Shown here piece by piece: positions 38,209 to 47,224 of a stretch of 55,621 nucleotides of DNA. The notes under the pieces are model-generated. The model had not been told where the DNA came from. It was given only the letters and a program-made list of their open reading frames with translations, and made no database searches. Both the position numbers and the translations under genes were made by a program. The DNA is from Paracidovorax konjaci (lineage in GTDB: Bacteria > Pseudomonadota > Gammaproteobacteria > Burkholderiales > Burkholderiaceae_C). The DNA is taken from positions 1 to 55,621 of the forward strand of contig NZ_FOMQ01000021.1 in assembly GCF_900112675.1 (NCBI RefSeq), read 5' to 3'. Each line of letters begins with the position of its first letter. Positions within the stretch are counted from its first letter, which is position 1.

Positions 38209-38550
38209 ATGCCTATCTATGCCTATAAATGCGGCGCCTGCGGCCATGCCAAGGATGTGCTGCAGAAGATGTCCGACGCCCCTCTCACGGTCTGCCCCGC
38301 CTGCGGCGCCGAGGCCTTCTCCAAGCAGGTCACGGCTGCGGGCTTCCAGCTCAAGGGCTCGGGCTGGTACGTGACCGATTTCCGCGGCGGCAACAGCGCC
38401 GCAGCCCCGGCACCGGCTGCCGACAGCGCAGGCGGCGCCGCGGCAGCGCCTGCGACCGCTCCGGCGCCTGCCGGTGCGGCGGCGCCCGCGCCGGCCGCTG
38501 CTCCCGCTTCCTCCGCCGCGGCCCCGGCCGCTCCTTCGTCCAAGAGCTGA
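38209..38550 (+). CDS. FmdB-family zinc ribbon protein
   Basis: A 113-residue protein. It has an N-terminal zinc ribbon of the FmdB/CxxC-CxxC-SSSS type (MPIYAYKCGACGH, then TVCPACGA), followed by FQLKGSGWYVTDFRGG. The last 50 residues are almost only Ala, Pro and Ser, a disordered tail. ATG 38209 is chosen because MPIYAYKC is the universal start. It lies 10 bases before the DUF502 gene and upstream of aspS, a conserved betaproteobacterial trio. The molecular role is unknown. Confidence 0.9.
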   Translation: MPIYAYKCGACGHAKDVLQKMSDAPLTVCPACGAEAFSKQVTAAGFQLKGSGWYVTDFRGGNSAAAPAPAADSAGGAAAAPATAPAPAGAAAPAPAAAPASSAAAPAAPSSKS

Positions 38551-38560
38551 ACGCCGTTCG

Positions 38561-39181
38561 ATGTCCGCTTTGCGCAAATGGCTGTTCACGGGTCTGCTGG
38601 TGATCGTGCCCGGCGTGATCACCGCCTGGGTCCTGCACTGGATCATCAGCACGCTCGATCAGACCCTGCAGATCCTCCCGGAGAACTGGCAGCCCGACCG
38701 GCTGCTGGGCTTCCACATCCCCGGTTTCGGCGTGCTGCTCACGTTCGCCATCCTGCTCACCGTGGGTGCGCTGGCGAGCAATTTCGCCGGCCGCAAGCTG
38801 GTGGAATGGGGCGACCGGCTCGTGAGCCGCATCCCCGTGGTGCGCTCGATCTATTCGAGCGTGAAGCAGGTGTCGGACACGCTGTTCTCCGAGAGCGGCA
38901 ATGCCTTCCGCACCGCCGTGCTGGTGCAGTGGCCGCGCGAAGGCGTCTGGACCGTGGCCTTCATCACCGGAACGCCCAGCGGTGAAGTCGCCGCCTACCT
39001 GCGGGACGGTTACGTCAGCGTCTACGTGCCGACCACGCCCAACCCGACCGGCGGCTATTTCGTGATCCTGCGCAAGAGCGACTGCATCGAACTCGACATG
39101 ACCGTCGATGCCGCGCTCAAGTACATCGTGTCGATGGGCGTGGTGGCTCCTCCGGACCCCGTGCTCAACGATCCCAAGTAG
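38561..39181 (+). CDS. DUF502 inner-membrane protein
   Basis: A 206-residue protein with two N-terminal membrane helices (about 7-29 and 58-78) and the DUF502 core LVSRIPVVRSIYSSVKQVSD, then GNAFRTAVLVQWPREGVWT and VPTTPNPTGGYF. The first helix starts right at MSALRKWLFTG, so it is an anchor rather than a signal peptide. It lies between fmdB-like and aspS genes. Family function is undefined. Confidence 0.92.
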   Translation: MSALRKWLFTGLLVIVPGVITAWVLHWIISTLDQTLQILPENWQPDRLLGFHIPGFGVLLTFAILLTVGALASNFAGRKLVEWGDRLVSRIPVVRSIYSSVKQVSDTLFSESGNAFRTAVLVQWPREGVWTVAFITGTPSGEVAAYLRDGYVSVYVPTTPNPTGGYFVILRKSDCIELDMTVDAALKYIVSMGVVAPPDPVLNDPK

Positions 39182-39268
39182 AAAACCCTCCCACCGCGCC
39201 GCGCCCCGGCTCCGGCGCGTGGAACCCGTCCCCCAGTCGCGCCCCTTGCGGCGCAGGAAGAATCTCCG

Positions 39269-41083
39269 ATGGCCATGCGTTCCCACTATTGCGGTCTCGT
39301 CACCGAAGCCCTGATGGGCCAAACCGTCACCCTCGCGGGCTGGGTGAACCGCCGCCGCGACCATGGCGGCGTGATCTTCATCGATCTGCGCGACCGCGAA
39401 GGCAACGTGCAGGTGGTGTGCGACCCCGACCGTGCGGAGATGTTCAAGACGGCCGAGGACGTGCGCAACGAGTTCTGCGTGCAGATCAAGGGCCTGGTGC
39501 GTGCGCGCCCCGAAGGCACCACCAACGACAGCCTCAAGAGCGGCAAGATCGAAGTGCTGTGCCATGAGCTGAACGTGCTCAACCCCTCGGTCACGCCGCC
39601 GTTCCAGATCGACGACGAGAACCTCTCGGAAACCACGCGCCTCACGCACCGCGTGCTGGACCTGCGCCGTCCGTACATGCAGCGCAACCTGATGCTGCGC
39701 TACAAGACGGCGATCCAGGTGCGCAACTTCCTCGACAAGGAAGGTTTCATCGACATCGAGACCCCCATGCTCGGCAAGAGCACGCCCGAAGGCGCGCGCG
39801 ATTACCTCGTGCCCAGCCGCGTGCACGACGGCCAGTTCTTCGCGCTGCCGCAGTCGCCCCAGCTCTACAAGCAGATGCTGATGGTGGCAGGCTACGATCG
39901 CTACTACCAGATCACCAAGTGCTTCCGTGACGAAGACCTGCGCGCCGACCGCCAGCCCGAGTTCACGCAGATCGACTGCGAGACCTCGTTCCTGGGTGAG
40001 GAAGAGATCCGCGCGATCTTCCAGCGCATGGTCACCGAGGTGTTCAAGACGCAGCTGGACGTGGACCTGGGCGAATTCCCGATCATGACCTACCAGGATG
40101 CCGCCTACCGCTTCGGCTCCGACAAGCCCGACCTGCGCGTGAAGCTGGAGTTCACCGAACTCACCGAGGTCATGAAGGATGTGGACTTCAAGGTCTTCTC
40201 CGGTGCCGCCAACATGCAGGGCGGCCGCGTGGTGGCGCTGCGCGTGCCCGGCGGCGCGCGCGAAACCGGCGGCCTCTCGCGCGGCGAGATCGATGCCTAC
40301 ACCGAGTTCGTGAAGATCTACGGCGCCAAGGGCCTGGCCTACATCAAGGTCAACGAGCTGGCCAAGGGCCGCGACGGCTTGCAGTCGCCCATCGTGAAGA
40401 ACATCCACGATGCCGCCATCGCCGAGATCCTGAAGCGCACCGGCGCGCAGGACGGCGACCTGCTGTTCTTCGGCGCCGACAAGATCAAGGTCGTCAACGA
40501 CGCCATCGGTGCTCTGCGCCTGAAGATCGGCCACAGCGAGTTCGGCAAGAAGAACGGCCTGTTCGAGAACGTCTGGGCCCCCCTCTGGGTGGTGGACTTC
40601 CCGATGTTCGAATACGACGAGGACGATGCGCGCTGGGTCGCGGTGCACCACCCCTTCACCAGCCCCAAGGACGGCCATGAAGACCTCATGGACACCGACC
40701 CGGGCCGCTGCCTCGCCAAGGCCTACGACATGGTGCTGAACGGCTGGGAGCTGGGCGGCGGCTCGGTGCGGATCCACCGTGCCGACGTGCAGAGCAAGGT
40801 CTTCACCGCCCTCAAGCTCACGCCCGAGGACGCCCGCGCCAAGTTCGGTTACCTGCTGGATGCGCTCCAGTACGGCGCGCCACCGCATGGCGGCCTGGCC
40901 TTCGGCCTCGACCGCCTCATCACGCTGATGACGGGCGCCGAGTCGATCCGCGACGTGATCGCCTTCCCGAAGACGCAGCGTGCGCAGGACCTGCTCACGC
41001 AGGCGCCCAGCCCCGTGGACGAAAAGCAGTTGCGCGAGCTGCACATCCGCCTGCGCAACCTGGACGCCGCCAAGACCGCCTGA
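39269..41083 (+). CDS. aspS: Aspartyl-tRNA synthetase (bacterial type)
   Basis: A 604-residue class IIb synthetase. An N-terminal OB fold reads tRNA ([34 protein letters not shown]). Motif 2 is [18 protein letters not shown] and motif 3 is GLAFGLDRL, and a bacterial GAD insertion lies between about 290 and 420. ATG 39269 is kept, although an ATG two codons later is equally possible. Whether it also charges tRNA-Asn cannot be told from this window. It is followed by a strong terminator. Confidence 0.97.
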   Translation: MAMRSHYCGLVTEALMGQTVTLAGWVNRRRDHGGVIFIDLRDREGNVQVVCDPDRAEMFKTAEDVRNEFCVQIKGLVRARPEGTTNDSLKSGKIEVLCHELNVLNPSVTPPFQIDDENLSETTRLTHRVLDLRRPYMQRNLMLRYKTAIQVRNFLDKEGFIDIETPMLGKSTPEGARDYLVPSRVHDGQFFALPQSPQLYKQMLMVAGYDRYYQITKCFRDEDLRADRQPEFTQIDCETSFLGEEEIRAIFQRMVTEVFKTQLDVDLGEFPIMTYQDAAYRFGSDKPDLRVKLEFTELTEVMKDVDFKVFSGAANMQGGRVVALRVPGGARETGGLSRGEIDAYTEFVKIYGAKGLAYIKVNELAKGRDGLQSPIVKNIHDAAIAEILKRTGAQDGDLLFFGADKIKVVNDAIGALRLKIGHSEFGKKNGLFENVWAPLWVVDFPMFEYDEDDARWVAVHHPFTSPKDGHEDLMDTDPGRCLAKAYDMVLNGWELGGGSVRIHRADVQSKVFTALKLTPEDARAKFGYLLDALQYGAPPHGGLAFGLDRLITLMTGAESIRDVIAFPKTQRAQDLLTQAPSPVDEKQLRELHIRLRNLDAAKTA

Positions 41084-41124
41084 TCGCGGCGACGGCAACA
41101 CGGCAACCCGCCGATGGAGTTTTC

Positions 41125-41158
41125 ATGGCAGAGGCCTTCCCGGGCTTCTGCCATTTTT
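41125..41158 (+). terminator. Rho-independent terminator after aspS
   Basis: A 12-bp stem (one G-T pair): 41125-41136 (atggcagaggcc) with 41143-41154, closed by a 6-base loop and followed by TTTTT within 41154-41158. It ends 20 bases before the lipoprotein start, which therefore needs its own promoter or read-through. Confidence 0.9.
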
Positions 41159-41177
41159 CATGGAAGGGGCCTTTCCC

Positions 41178-41987
41178 ATGCGGATGGACCGGAAGGTGAT
41201 GGTGGTCGGGATCGCAGCGCTGGCTCTGGCCGCCTGCGGTGAGAAGAAAACCGAACTGGGGCAGGGGGGCTCGGTGGTCAGTGGCTCGGCCGGGCCGCAG
41301 GGCGCGCAGAACGCCGCGCGCGAGCTGGTGCGCTGCGATGCCCCGGTCGCCACGCTGGCATTGGCCGAGAACCCGAACGGCTATGTCATGGGTTCGGGCT
41401 ACCAGCTTCCGGCCTCGCCCGTGCCCCTCGTCAAGCTGCTCGCCCAGCAAAGCGGCTGTTTCCGCGTCGTGGACCGGGCCGCCGGCCTGCGCGGCACGGT
41501 GCAGGAGCAGGATCTGCGCGACGCAGGTGTCTTGCGCAAGGACACCACGGTCCACAAGGGCCGCGGCTACGAGGCACAGTACACGCTCACGCCGAGCCTC
41601 ACTTTCAGCGAGCAGAACGCAGGGCGGGGCATCGGCGGCATCCTCGCGATGATCCCGGTGCTGCGCGACATGGCCGGCCTCATCGGGCTCGCGGAGCAGG
41701 TGAAGCTCAAGGAGGCCCAGACCGCGCTGCTGCTCTCCGACAACGAAACCACGGAGCAGGTGGCGGCCGCCACCGGGTCCGCGCGCACCACCGACCTGGG
41801 CGTCGGCGGCCTGGTGATCGGCCGGCTGGGGGGCGGCGCGGGCGCGGGCTGGAGCAACACCAACGAGGGCAAGGTGATCGCCGCGGCGTTCCTCGATGCG
41901 CACAACCAGCTCGTGACCCAGGTGCGTGCCCTGCAGGCCAAGGACATGCCGCCGCCCGTGGCGGTCCGCAAGCCGCCGGCCGGCTGA
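41178..41987 (+). CDS. CsgG/HfaB-like lipoprotein, orphan
   Basis: A 269-residue lipoprotein. The signal ends in the lipobox LAAC (Cys at about 17) within VGIAALALAACGEKK. The mature part has CsgG-like segments: PLVKLLAQQSGCFRVVDRA, then Gly-rich stretches (NAGRGIGGILAMIP, VIGRLGGGAGAGW) and a C-terminal helix EGKVIAAAFLDAHNQLVTQV. CsgG forms the curli export pore, but no curli subunit genes are nearby. ATG 41178 gives a compact signal peptide. An ATG at 41160 would overlap the terminator region and lengthen the signal. Confidence 0.75.
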   Translation: MRMDRKVMVVGIAALALAACGEKKTELGQGGSVVSGSAGPQGAQNAARELVRCDAPVATLALAENPNGYVMGSGYQLPASPVPLVKLLAQQSGCFRVVDRAAGLRGTVQEQDLRDAGVLRKDTTVHKGRGYEAQYTLTPSLTFSEQNAGRGIGGILAMIPVLRDMAGLIGLAEQVKLKEAQTALLLSDNETTEQVAAATGSARTTDLGVGGLVIGRLGGGAGAGWSNTNEGKVIAAAFLDAHNQLVTQVRALQAKDMPPPVAVRKPPAG

Positions 41988-42052
41988 TGCCCCGCGCGAT
42001 CGATCCGATGGAAAACCGATAATTTCGGCTCGACAGCAGGCGCAAGATTTGC

Positions 42053-42079
42053 TTACATTTTTGCGGCTTTTGCCGATTG
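42053..42079 (+). promoter_or_regulatory. Possible sigma-28 (FliA) promoter before the Cache-CheW gene
   Basis: TTACATTT (42053-42060), 11 bases, GCCGATTG (42072-42079). The E. coli consensus is TAAAGTTT-N11-GCCGATAA, so 5/8 and 6/8 match, with the exact spacing and an intact CCGAT core. It lies 35 bases before the GTG start. The fit with a CheW-domain product supports it. Confidence 0.4.
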
Positions 42080-42114
42080 TCGTCGGCAGGCCTGCTTGAT
42101 GGGAGCCTCGCACC

Positions 42115-44826
42115 GTGTCTTCATCCTTGACCCTGTCCCCGGAGGATTGGCTGCGCTACATGCCCACCGCGCAGCAGCAGCGGCAGGAACTGCGGCTTGT
42201 CGAAGGCGCCTGGGACCACCTGGCGCTGCTGTCGTCGCTGTCGCTGCTGTCCTCCAAGGCATCGTCGGGCAGCGACCTGGCGCGGGCCCGCAAGGATTTC
42301 GCCGCGCTGTCGCAGGAGTTGATGCACGGGCTGGCGGGCGAAGCGCTCCGCAACCGCCTGGATGACCTCACCACCCGGGCACAGATCTGCATCGACGTGC
42401 TGGTGCGCAACCTTTTCGAGCGCACGGCCGACATCGGCTTCTTCGCGACCGACAGCGCATTGACGCACTACCTTGCCGAAGGACGCGCCGACGCTGACGC
42501 CGGCGCCGAAGCCCGCCGGCAGATCGAAGCGCGGCTGCGCTCCTACGCCGACAAATACACCGTCTATGGCGGCATTTTCCTTTTCGATGCGCACGGTGTG
42601 CTGCGCGCGAGCCTGCGGCCCGCCGGCAGCGACGGCGCCCTGGAGGATGCGGCGCAGGAAGGGGCCCCCGCGCGCGACATGGCCTTTCTGCGCGGCGTGA
42701 TCGGCAGCGACGCCGCCTATGTGGAGCACTACGGCCGCCACGGCTTCAGCGCGCAGGATGCGCAGACGCTCGTCTATGCCCGCCGCGTGGTGCACCAGGG
42801 CCAGGCCGTGGGCGTGCTGTGCCTGGAATTCCGGCTGGCCGATGAGATGCCCGCCATCTTCGCCTCGCTCCAGGGCGCGACGGAAGGCGGAGGAGGGCAC
42901 GCCGTCGACGCGGTGCTGGCGCTGGCCGACGCACAGGGGATGATCCTCGCGTCGAGCGACCTGCTGCAGCTGCCCGTGGGGTGGCGCGTGCCCGAGGCCG
43001 CCGACGGCGCGCCGGCCGGTGGCCAGGTGGTGCGGCACATGGGGCGCCGCTACCTGCTCGTGGCGCGCCCCACGCAGGGGTTCCAGGGGTACGGCGGGCC
43101 CGGCTGGCGAGGGGTGGCCCTGTTGCCGCTGGATGGTGCCTTCGACGACGCCATGGAGCTGTCCGGGGAGCGGGCCGGAGCGGCGGGGCAGGCCGAACTC
43201 CTGTCCGAGGGCCTGCGCGGCATTCCCGTGCGGTCCGCCGCGATCCAGTCGGCCCTGGAGCGCTCGGTCTGGAATGGCCTGCTGGACCTGGAGCAGATCG
43301 GAGGCTCGGAGGCCACATCGCGCGAGCGGGGCTTCGCGCGCGCCCTGCTGTCGGAAATCGGGGCGACGGCGCGCCGGACCGCCCGCGTGTTCTCGGCCGC
43401 GCTCGAGGGCCTGTACGGCGTGGCGACGCGCTCGCTGCTGAGCGATGCGCAAAGCCGCGGCCTGCTGGCGATGCAGATCCTCGACCGCAACCTGTACGAA
43501 CGCGCGAACGATTGCCGCTGGTGGGCCCTGGCCCCGCAGTTCGCCGACACGCTGGCCGCGGGAACCGCCGATGGCGACGCCTCGGCCGCCGTGCTGCGGG
43601 AGATCAACGCGCTCTACACCGTCTACAGCGGATTGGTGCTGTTCGACCGCGGGGGCCGGGTGGTCGCGGTCTCCCAGCCGGCGCATGCGCACCATGTGGG
43701 AACGGTGCTGGACGAGCCCTGGGTGGCGCGGTGCCTGCAACTGCCGTCCGAGCAGAGCTACACGGTGAGCGACTACGCCGCAAGCCGCTTCCATGCGGAC
43801 GGCCCGACCTTCGTCTATGCGGCGGCGGTGCGTGCCCCCCGGCAGGCCGGCGAGCACGGGCGCGGCGGCGAAATCCTCGGGGGGGTGGGCGTGGTCTGGG
43901 ATGCGGGGCGGCAGCTCGACTCGATCCTGGCCGATTGCGCCGTCGGCCTGGGCGGTCGCGACGCGCTGGCGTTCGTGAATGCCGCGGGAGCGGTGGTGCG
44001 GTCGGCGGGGCCCGCCGGTGCGGGCGCGGACGCCGGAGTTTTGCAGGCGGCCCTGGCGGCGCTGCACACTGCACCGGCCGAACGCATGGCGGACGTGCAG
44101 GGGCACTGGTTCGGCATGGGCGTCGCGCTCGGGCAGGGCTATCGGGAGTTCCGCACGGAGGATGGCTACGAACATGGCCTGCGCTGCGTGGTCCTGAGGC
44201 ACCTGTGCTCCAGCGCCCGGCACGCGGAAGCCGTGGGTGCGGTGCCCGCGCCGCTGGCTGCCGCTGCGCATGCCGATCCGGGCTTCGCGCTGCAGGTGGC
44301 CACGTTCATGGCGGCAGGGCACTGGTTCGGCATCGATGCGGCCCAGGTCGTGGCCGCCGCACCGGACGCGGCGGTGCTGCACGCCGGCGGTGCGCGCCCG
44401 CCGTTCCTCGGGCTGGCACAGATCGGAGAACATGTCTGCCCCGTGGTGGACATGCACACGTTGGTGGCCACCACGCGGGCTGCCGCGCCGGTGTCCCGGC
44501 AGGCCGATGCCAATCGCCAGCTCATCGTGCTGCGCGTGCCGCTGGAGGGCGCACGCCAGGCCGAATTCGCGCTCCGCGTGGATGCGCTCGGGCCGATGCT
44601 CGACGTGGACCGGCGGCAACTGCAGCCCGTGCCGTGGAGCGCGGCGGCCGGCGCGCTGGAAGGCCCGTCGCTCGTCGATACGGTGCTGGCGGTGCCGGTC
44701 GAGGGCGACCGGCCCGCCAAGCGCATGCTGTGCCGCATCGGCACGCCGTGGCTGCAGCAGTGCGCTGCGGGCGCGGCCGGTGCCGCGCAGCCGCTGGACG
44801 TGGCGGCGCTGCTGGCCGCCGGATGA
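42115..44826 (+). CDS. Soluble protein with two Cache-like sensor units and a C-terminal CheW domain
   Basis: A 903-residue protein with no membrane segment or signal peptide that I can see. Two copies of a sensor-like unit (about 85-290 and 440-620) share LxRNLxERxxD and YTVYxGxxLFDxxGxVxA, the pattern of a Cache/PAS-like fold. A CheW-like domain follows at about 715-890 (FMAAGHWFGIDAAQVV, PFLGLAQIGEHVCPVVDMH, QLIVLRVPL). CheW domains dock to CheA and chemoreceptors. Cache domains are normally extracytoplasmic, so a cytoplasmic pair is unusual. GTG 42115 is preceded by gggag. The stop overlaps nudB by ATGA. Confidence 0.8.
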   Translation: MSSSLTLSPEDWLRYMPTAQQQRQELRLVEGAWDHLALLSSLSLLSSKASSGSDLARARKDFAALSQELMHGLAGEALRNRLDDLTTRAQICIDVLVRNLFERTADIGFFATDSALTHYLAEGRADADAGAEARRQIEARLRSYADKYTVYGGIFLFDAHGVLRASLRPAGSDGALEDAAQEGAPARDMAFLRGVIGSDAAYVEHYGRHGFSAQDAQTLVYARRVVHQGQAVGVLCLEFRLADEMPAIFASLQGATEGGGGHAVDAVLALADAQGMILASSDLLQLPVGWRVPEAADGAPAGGQVVRHMGRRYLLVARPTQGFQGYGGPGWRGVALLPLDGAFDDAMELSGERAGAAGQAELLSEGLRGIPVRSAAIQSALERSVWNGLLDLEQIGGSEATSRERGFARALLSEIGATARRTARVFSAALEGLYGVATRSLLSDAQSRGLLAMQILDRNLYERANDCRWWALAPQFADTLAAGTADGDASAAVLREINALYTVYSGLVLFDRGGRVVAVSQPAHAHHVGTVLDEPWVARCLQLPSEQSYTVSDYAASRFHADGPTFVYAAAVRAPRQAGEHGRGGEILGGVGVVWDAGRQLDSILADCAVGLGGRDALAFVNAAGAVVRSAGPAGAGADAGVLQAALAALHTAPAERMADVQGHWFGMGVALGQGYREFRTEDGYEHGLRCVVLRHLCSSARHAEAVGAVPAPLAAAAHADPGFALQVATFMAAGHWFGIDAAQVVAAAPDAAVLHAGGARPPFLGLAQIGEHVCPVVDMHTLVATTRAAAPVSRQADANRQLIVLRVPLEGARQAEFALRVDALGPMLDVDRRQLQPVPWSAAAGALEGPSLVDTVLAVPVEGDRPAKRMLCRIGTPWLQQCAAGAAGAAQPLDVAALLAAG

Positions 44827-45350
44827 CGCGGACCGGCATGGCGGCGGGTCCTGCGCCTGGCTTCAAGCTCCCCGAGTCGGTGCTCGTGGTGATCCACACG
44901 CCCGCGCTGGACGTGCTGCTCATCCGCCGCGCGGGCGGCGGTCCCGCGCATTGGCAATCGGTCACGGGCAGCAAGGATTTCCCCGAGGAGCCGTTCGAGG
45001 CCACGGCCATCCGCGAAGTCCGGGAAGAAACCGGTATCGATGCATGCGCGCCAGGGCACGTGCTCACCGACTGGTTCCTGGAGAACGAATACGACATCTG
45101 GCCACAGTGGCTGCACCGCTACGCGCCGGGCGTGGTGCGCAACCGGGAGCGCCTGTTCGGTCTGTGCGTGCCCGCAGGCACGGCGGTGGTGCTCAGCCCG
45201 CGCGAGCACGACGCGTGGCGCTGGCTGCCGTGGCGCGATGCGGCGCAGGCCTGCTTTTCTCCGTCGAATGCGGAAGCGTGCCTGATGCTGCCGCGCCATG
45301 CGCATGCGGTGCGCCGGCCGCCCGCCGCAGGGCCCGCGCCGCGCGGCTGA
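44823..45350 (+). CDS. nudB: Dihydroneopterin triphosphate diphosphatase (Nudix)
   Basis: A 175-residue Nudix hydrolase that removes pyrophosphate from dihydroneopterin triphosphate in folate synthesis. It has the NudB-type HWQSVTGSKDFPEEPFEATA followed by IREVREETGI, with one residue more than the standard Nudix spacing, and WPQWLHRYAPGVVRN, the family's product-side loop. It starts with ATG overlapping the Cache-CheW stop, so it is co-translated with that gene, although folE, the step before it, is 4 kb away. Its stop lies two bases from the stop of the convergent receiver-TPR gene. Confidence 0.9.
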   Translation: MTRTGMAAGPAPGFKLPESVLVVIHTPALDVLLIRRAGGGPAHWQSVTGSKDFPEEPFEATAIREVREETGIDACAPGHVLTDWFLENEYDIWPQWLHRYAPGVVRNRERLFGLCVPAGTAVVLSPREHDAWRWLPWRDAAQACFSPSNAEACLMLPRHAHAVRRPPAAGPAPRG

Positions 45351-45352
45351 GA

Positions 45353-47113
45353 TCAGACCGGCCGCAGCTGCAGCATGCTGGCGGGGTCGGCATCGCCGGG
45401 GCCCGTGCCGCCGCCGTCAGTGTTCGCCACCGGCGCGGCCCGGCCGGCTCCGTCCGCGGCACCGCCGGGGCGGCCGGCGCGCAGCACCAGTTCGCCGGGT
45501 TTGCGTTCGCTGCCCTGGCCCAGCACGGCGCGCGCCGGGGCGCTGCCGCAGCGCAGGCGCAGGGCATCGATGGTGTCCTGGTGGCTGGCGAGCGCATCGG
45601 GTTCCAGCTTGGCCGCGTGGCGCGTCAGTACCTGCTGCGCGAGGTCCAGCAGCTTGGTGTTCAGGGTGGTGCCGGCATGTTCGAGCAATTGGCGCACGGC
45701 GCCGGCAGGGTCGCCGCCCAGGCTGTGGGCGATGGCTTCCTCCGCCATGCGGTTGACACGCGGAAGGCACGCGCGCACGGCTTCCGCATAGGCGGCGCAG
45801 GCGCTGCCGGCATTGGCCATCAGCTCGCACAGGCCGCGGGTATTGGCGTAGCGCATGCCGACGGTGTCGATCCACCCGGGGGCTTCGGCAAGGTCGATGG
45901 AAGTGTTGGTCAGCACGGCCAGCAGGCCCACGAGGTTGCAGGCGGCCTCGAAATCGAAATCGGGGGACTGGACCTGGGCCGCCATCGCGCGCACTTCCGC
46001 CACGGCCTGGGCGAACTGCCGCTGCAGGATGAGTTGCAGCGTGCGCACCACGTTCTCGAAGCGCAGCAGGCGCTCGCTGGACGGGTGGCGCTCTCGGATG
46101 CGGCCGAAATCCGCCATGCAGCGTTCGAGCCCCTTGCGGTCGCGCGCGTCGAACTGGCTGAAGGCGAGCAGCACCAGCGACTGGTAGTCGAACAGCTTGG
46201 AATCGATGCCCAGCACGGCCGCGCGCGCGAGCATCTTGGCGGAGGTTTCGCGGTCGCCCTGGTAGTGGGCCATCATGCCGAGCTTCTGCAGCCGCACGAC
46301 GGAGTCGGGCGTGAGTTGGGCGGCGGTGCGGTAGGTGGCGAGCGCTTCCTCGAACTGGCCCATCTCCACCTGCGCGCGGCCCAGCACGTCGTAGGCGTCG
46401 GCGAACGATGCGTCCTCGCCGATGAGTCCCTGCAGCGTGGTCACGGCGCGCGGCGCCTGGCCGGCCTCGATCTGCGCGCGGGCCACGCCGAGCTTGGCCC
46501 AGGGCAGCGCGCGCGCCTCGATCACGGCTTCGAACAGCGTGCGGGCCTCGTCGTGGCGGCCCAGGCGCAGCAGCAGTTCGCTGCCGATGCGCGCCGCATA
46601 GAGCCAATACGGGCGCCGGGTCTCGAAGCGCTCCACGCAGAGCCGGGCGGCGCCCTCGAAGTCCTCCTCGCCGATCGCGTCGAAGATGGGCCGCAGGTGG
46701 GTCTTGCGCAGCCGCGCGAGCGAGAGCCGCTCGAACAGCGCGCTGGGCGTGAACGGCTTGAGCAGGTAGCCGTCGAGCGCCGATTCCGCGGCCTCGGCGA
46801 CCGCGGCATACGAGGCCTCGGCGGTCACCATGAAGAACACGGTCGAGAAGGGGAGCATCTGCGCGCGGCGCAGGTCGTCCAGCAGCGTCTGGCCCGACTG
46901 CCCGGATTCGGGGAAGTACTGCTCGCAGAGCACGTAGTCGTACACGGTGTGCTCGAGCCGCGCGCGGGCGTCCTGCACCCGGCTGCACTGCACCACGCGC
47001 GAGATGCCGTATTCGCGCAACTGCGCCACGAGGATGCTGCGCGAGGTGGCGTTGCCGTCGATGACCAGGGCCTGCGATTCGGCGGGAGCGGCTGCGGCTT
47101 TGGCGCTGGGCAT
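45353..47113 (-). CDS. Response-regulator-like receiver fused to TPR repeats, phospho-Asp replaced by Glu
   Basis: A 586-residue protein. The receiver fold (about 13-130) keeps Asp19 (VIDGN, second acidic residue is Gly), Thr97 (MVTAEAS) and Lys119 (YLLKPF). The phospho-acceptor position reads Glu64 in YVLCEQYFP, four residues before the conserved Pro as in CheY Asp57. About 140-330 are TPR-type helical repeats (RPYWLYAARIGSELLLRLGR, YDVLGRAQVEMGQFEEALAT). A longer helical region follows, then a Gly/Ala-rich tail. No output DNA-binding or enzyme domain is seen. It is convergent with nudB. ATG 47113 starts just before the receiver. Confidence 0.85.
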   Translation of the reverse strand: MPSAKAAAAPAESQALVIDGNATSRSILVAQLREYGISRVVQCSRVQDARARLEHTVYDYVLCEQYFPESGQSGQTLLDDLRRAQMLPFSTVFFMVTAEASYAAVAEAAESALDGYLLKPFTPSALFERLSLARLRKTHLRPIFDAIGEEDFEGAARLCVERFETRRPYWLYAARIGSELLLRLGRHDEARTLFEAVIEARALPWAKLGVARAQIEAGQAPRAVTTLQGLIGEDASFADAYDVLGRAQVEMGQFEEALATYRTAAQLTPDSVVRLQKLGMMAHYQGDRETSAKMLARAAVLGIDSKLFDYQSLVLLAFSQFDARDRKGLERCMADFGRIRERHPSSERLLRFENVVRTLQLILQRQFAQAVAEVRAMAAQVQSPDFDFEAACNLVGLLAVLTNTSIDLAEAPGWIDTVGMRYANTRGLCELMANAGSACAAYAEAVRACLPRVNRMAEEAIAHSLGGDPAGAVRQLLEHAGTTLNTKLLDLAQQVLTRHAAKLEPDALASHQDTIDALRLRCGSAPARAVLGQGSERKPGELVLRAGRPGGAADGAGRAAPVANTDGGGTGPGDADPASMLQLRPV

Positions 47114-47224
47114 GGCGGGGCCGCGGTGCGGCCTGGGAGGTGGGAGGGCCAGTGTAGGGCTTTCGCCCGGCGCGGCGGGCGGTGAAAGCCCGGGGTACCG
47201 GTGCGCCTGCGCCACAATCGCGCC

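Noticed and set aside
38400-38545. Ala/Pro-rich direct repeats at the end of the fmdB-like gene as a possible tandem repeat or CRISPR-like array
   Set aside because: Units are irregular codons for Ala, Pro and Ser. This is low-complexity coding sequence, not an array with spacers.
38351-41101. Long antisense open frame of about 916 codons opposite fmdB-DUF502-aspS
   Set aside because: A by-product of high-GC third positions opposite real genes. The translation is His/Ala/Gly/Arg-rich with no motif, and the sense strand encodes AspRS.
42015-42022. Second FliA -10-like ACCGATAA
   Set aside because: The matching -35 position (41996-42003) bears no likeness to TAAAGTTT.
42121-44619. Minus-strand open frame of about 832 codons opposite the Cache-CheW gene
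   Set aside because: The sense frame has recognisable repeats and a CheW domain. The antisense translation has none.
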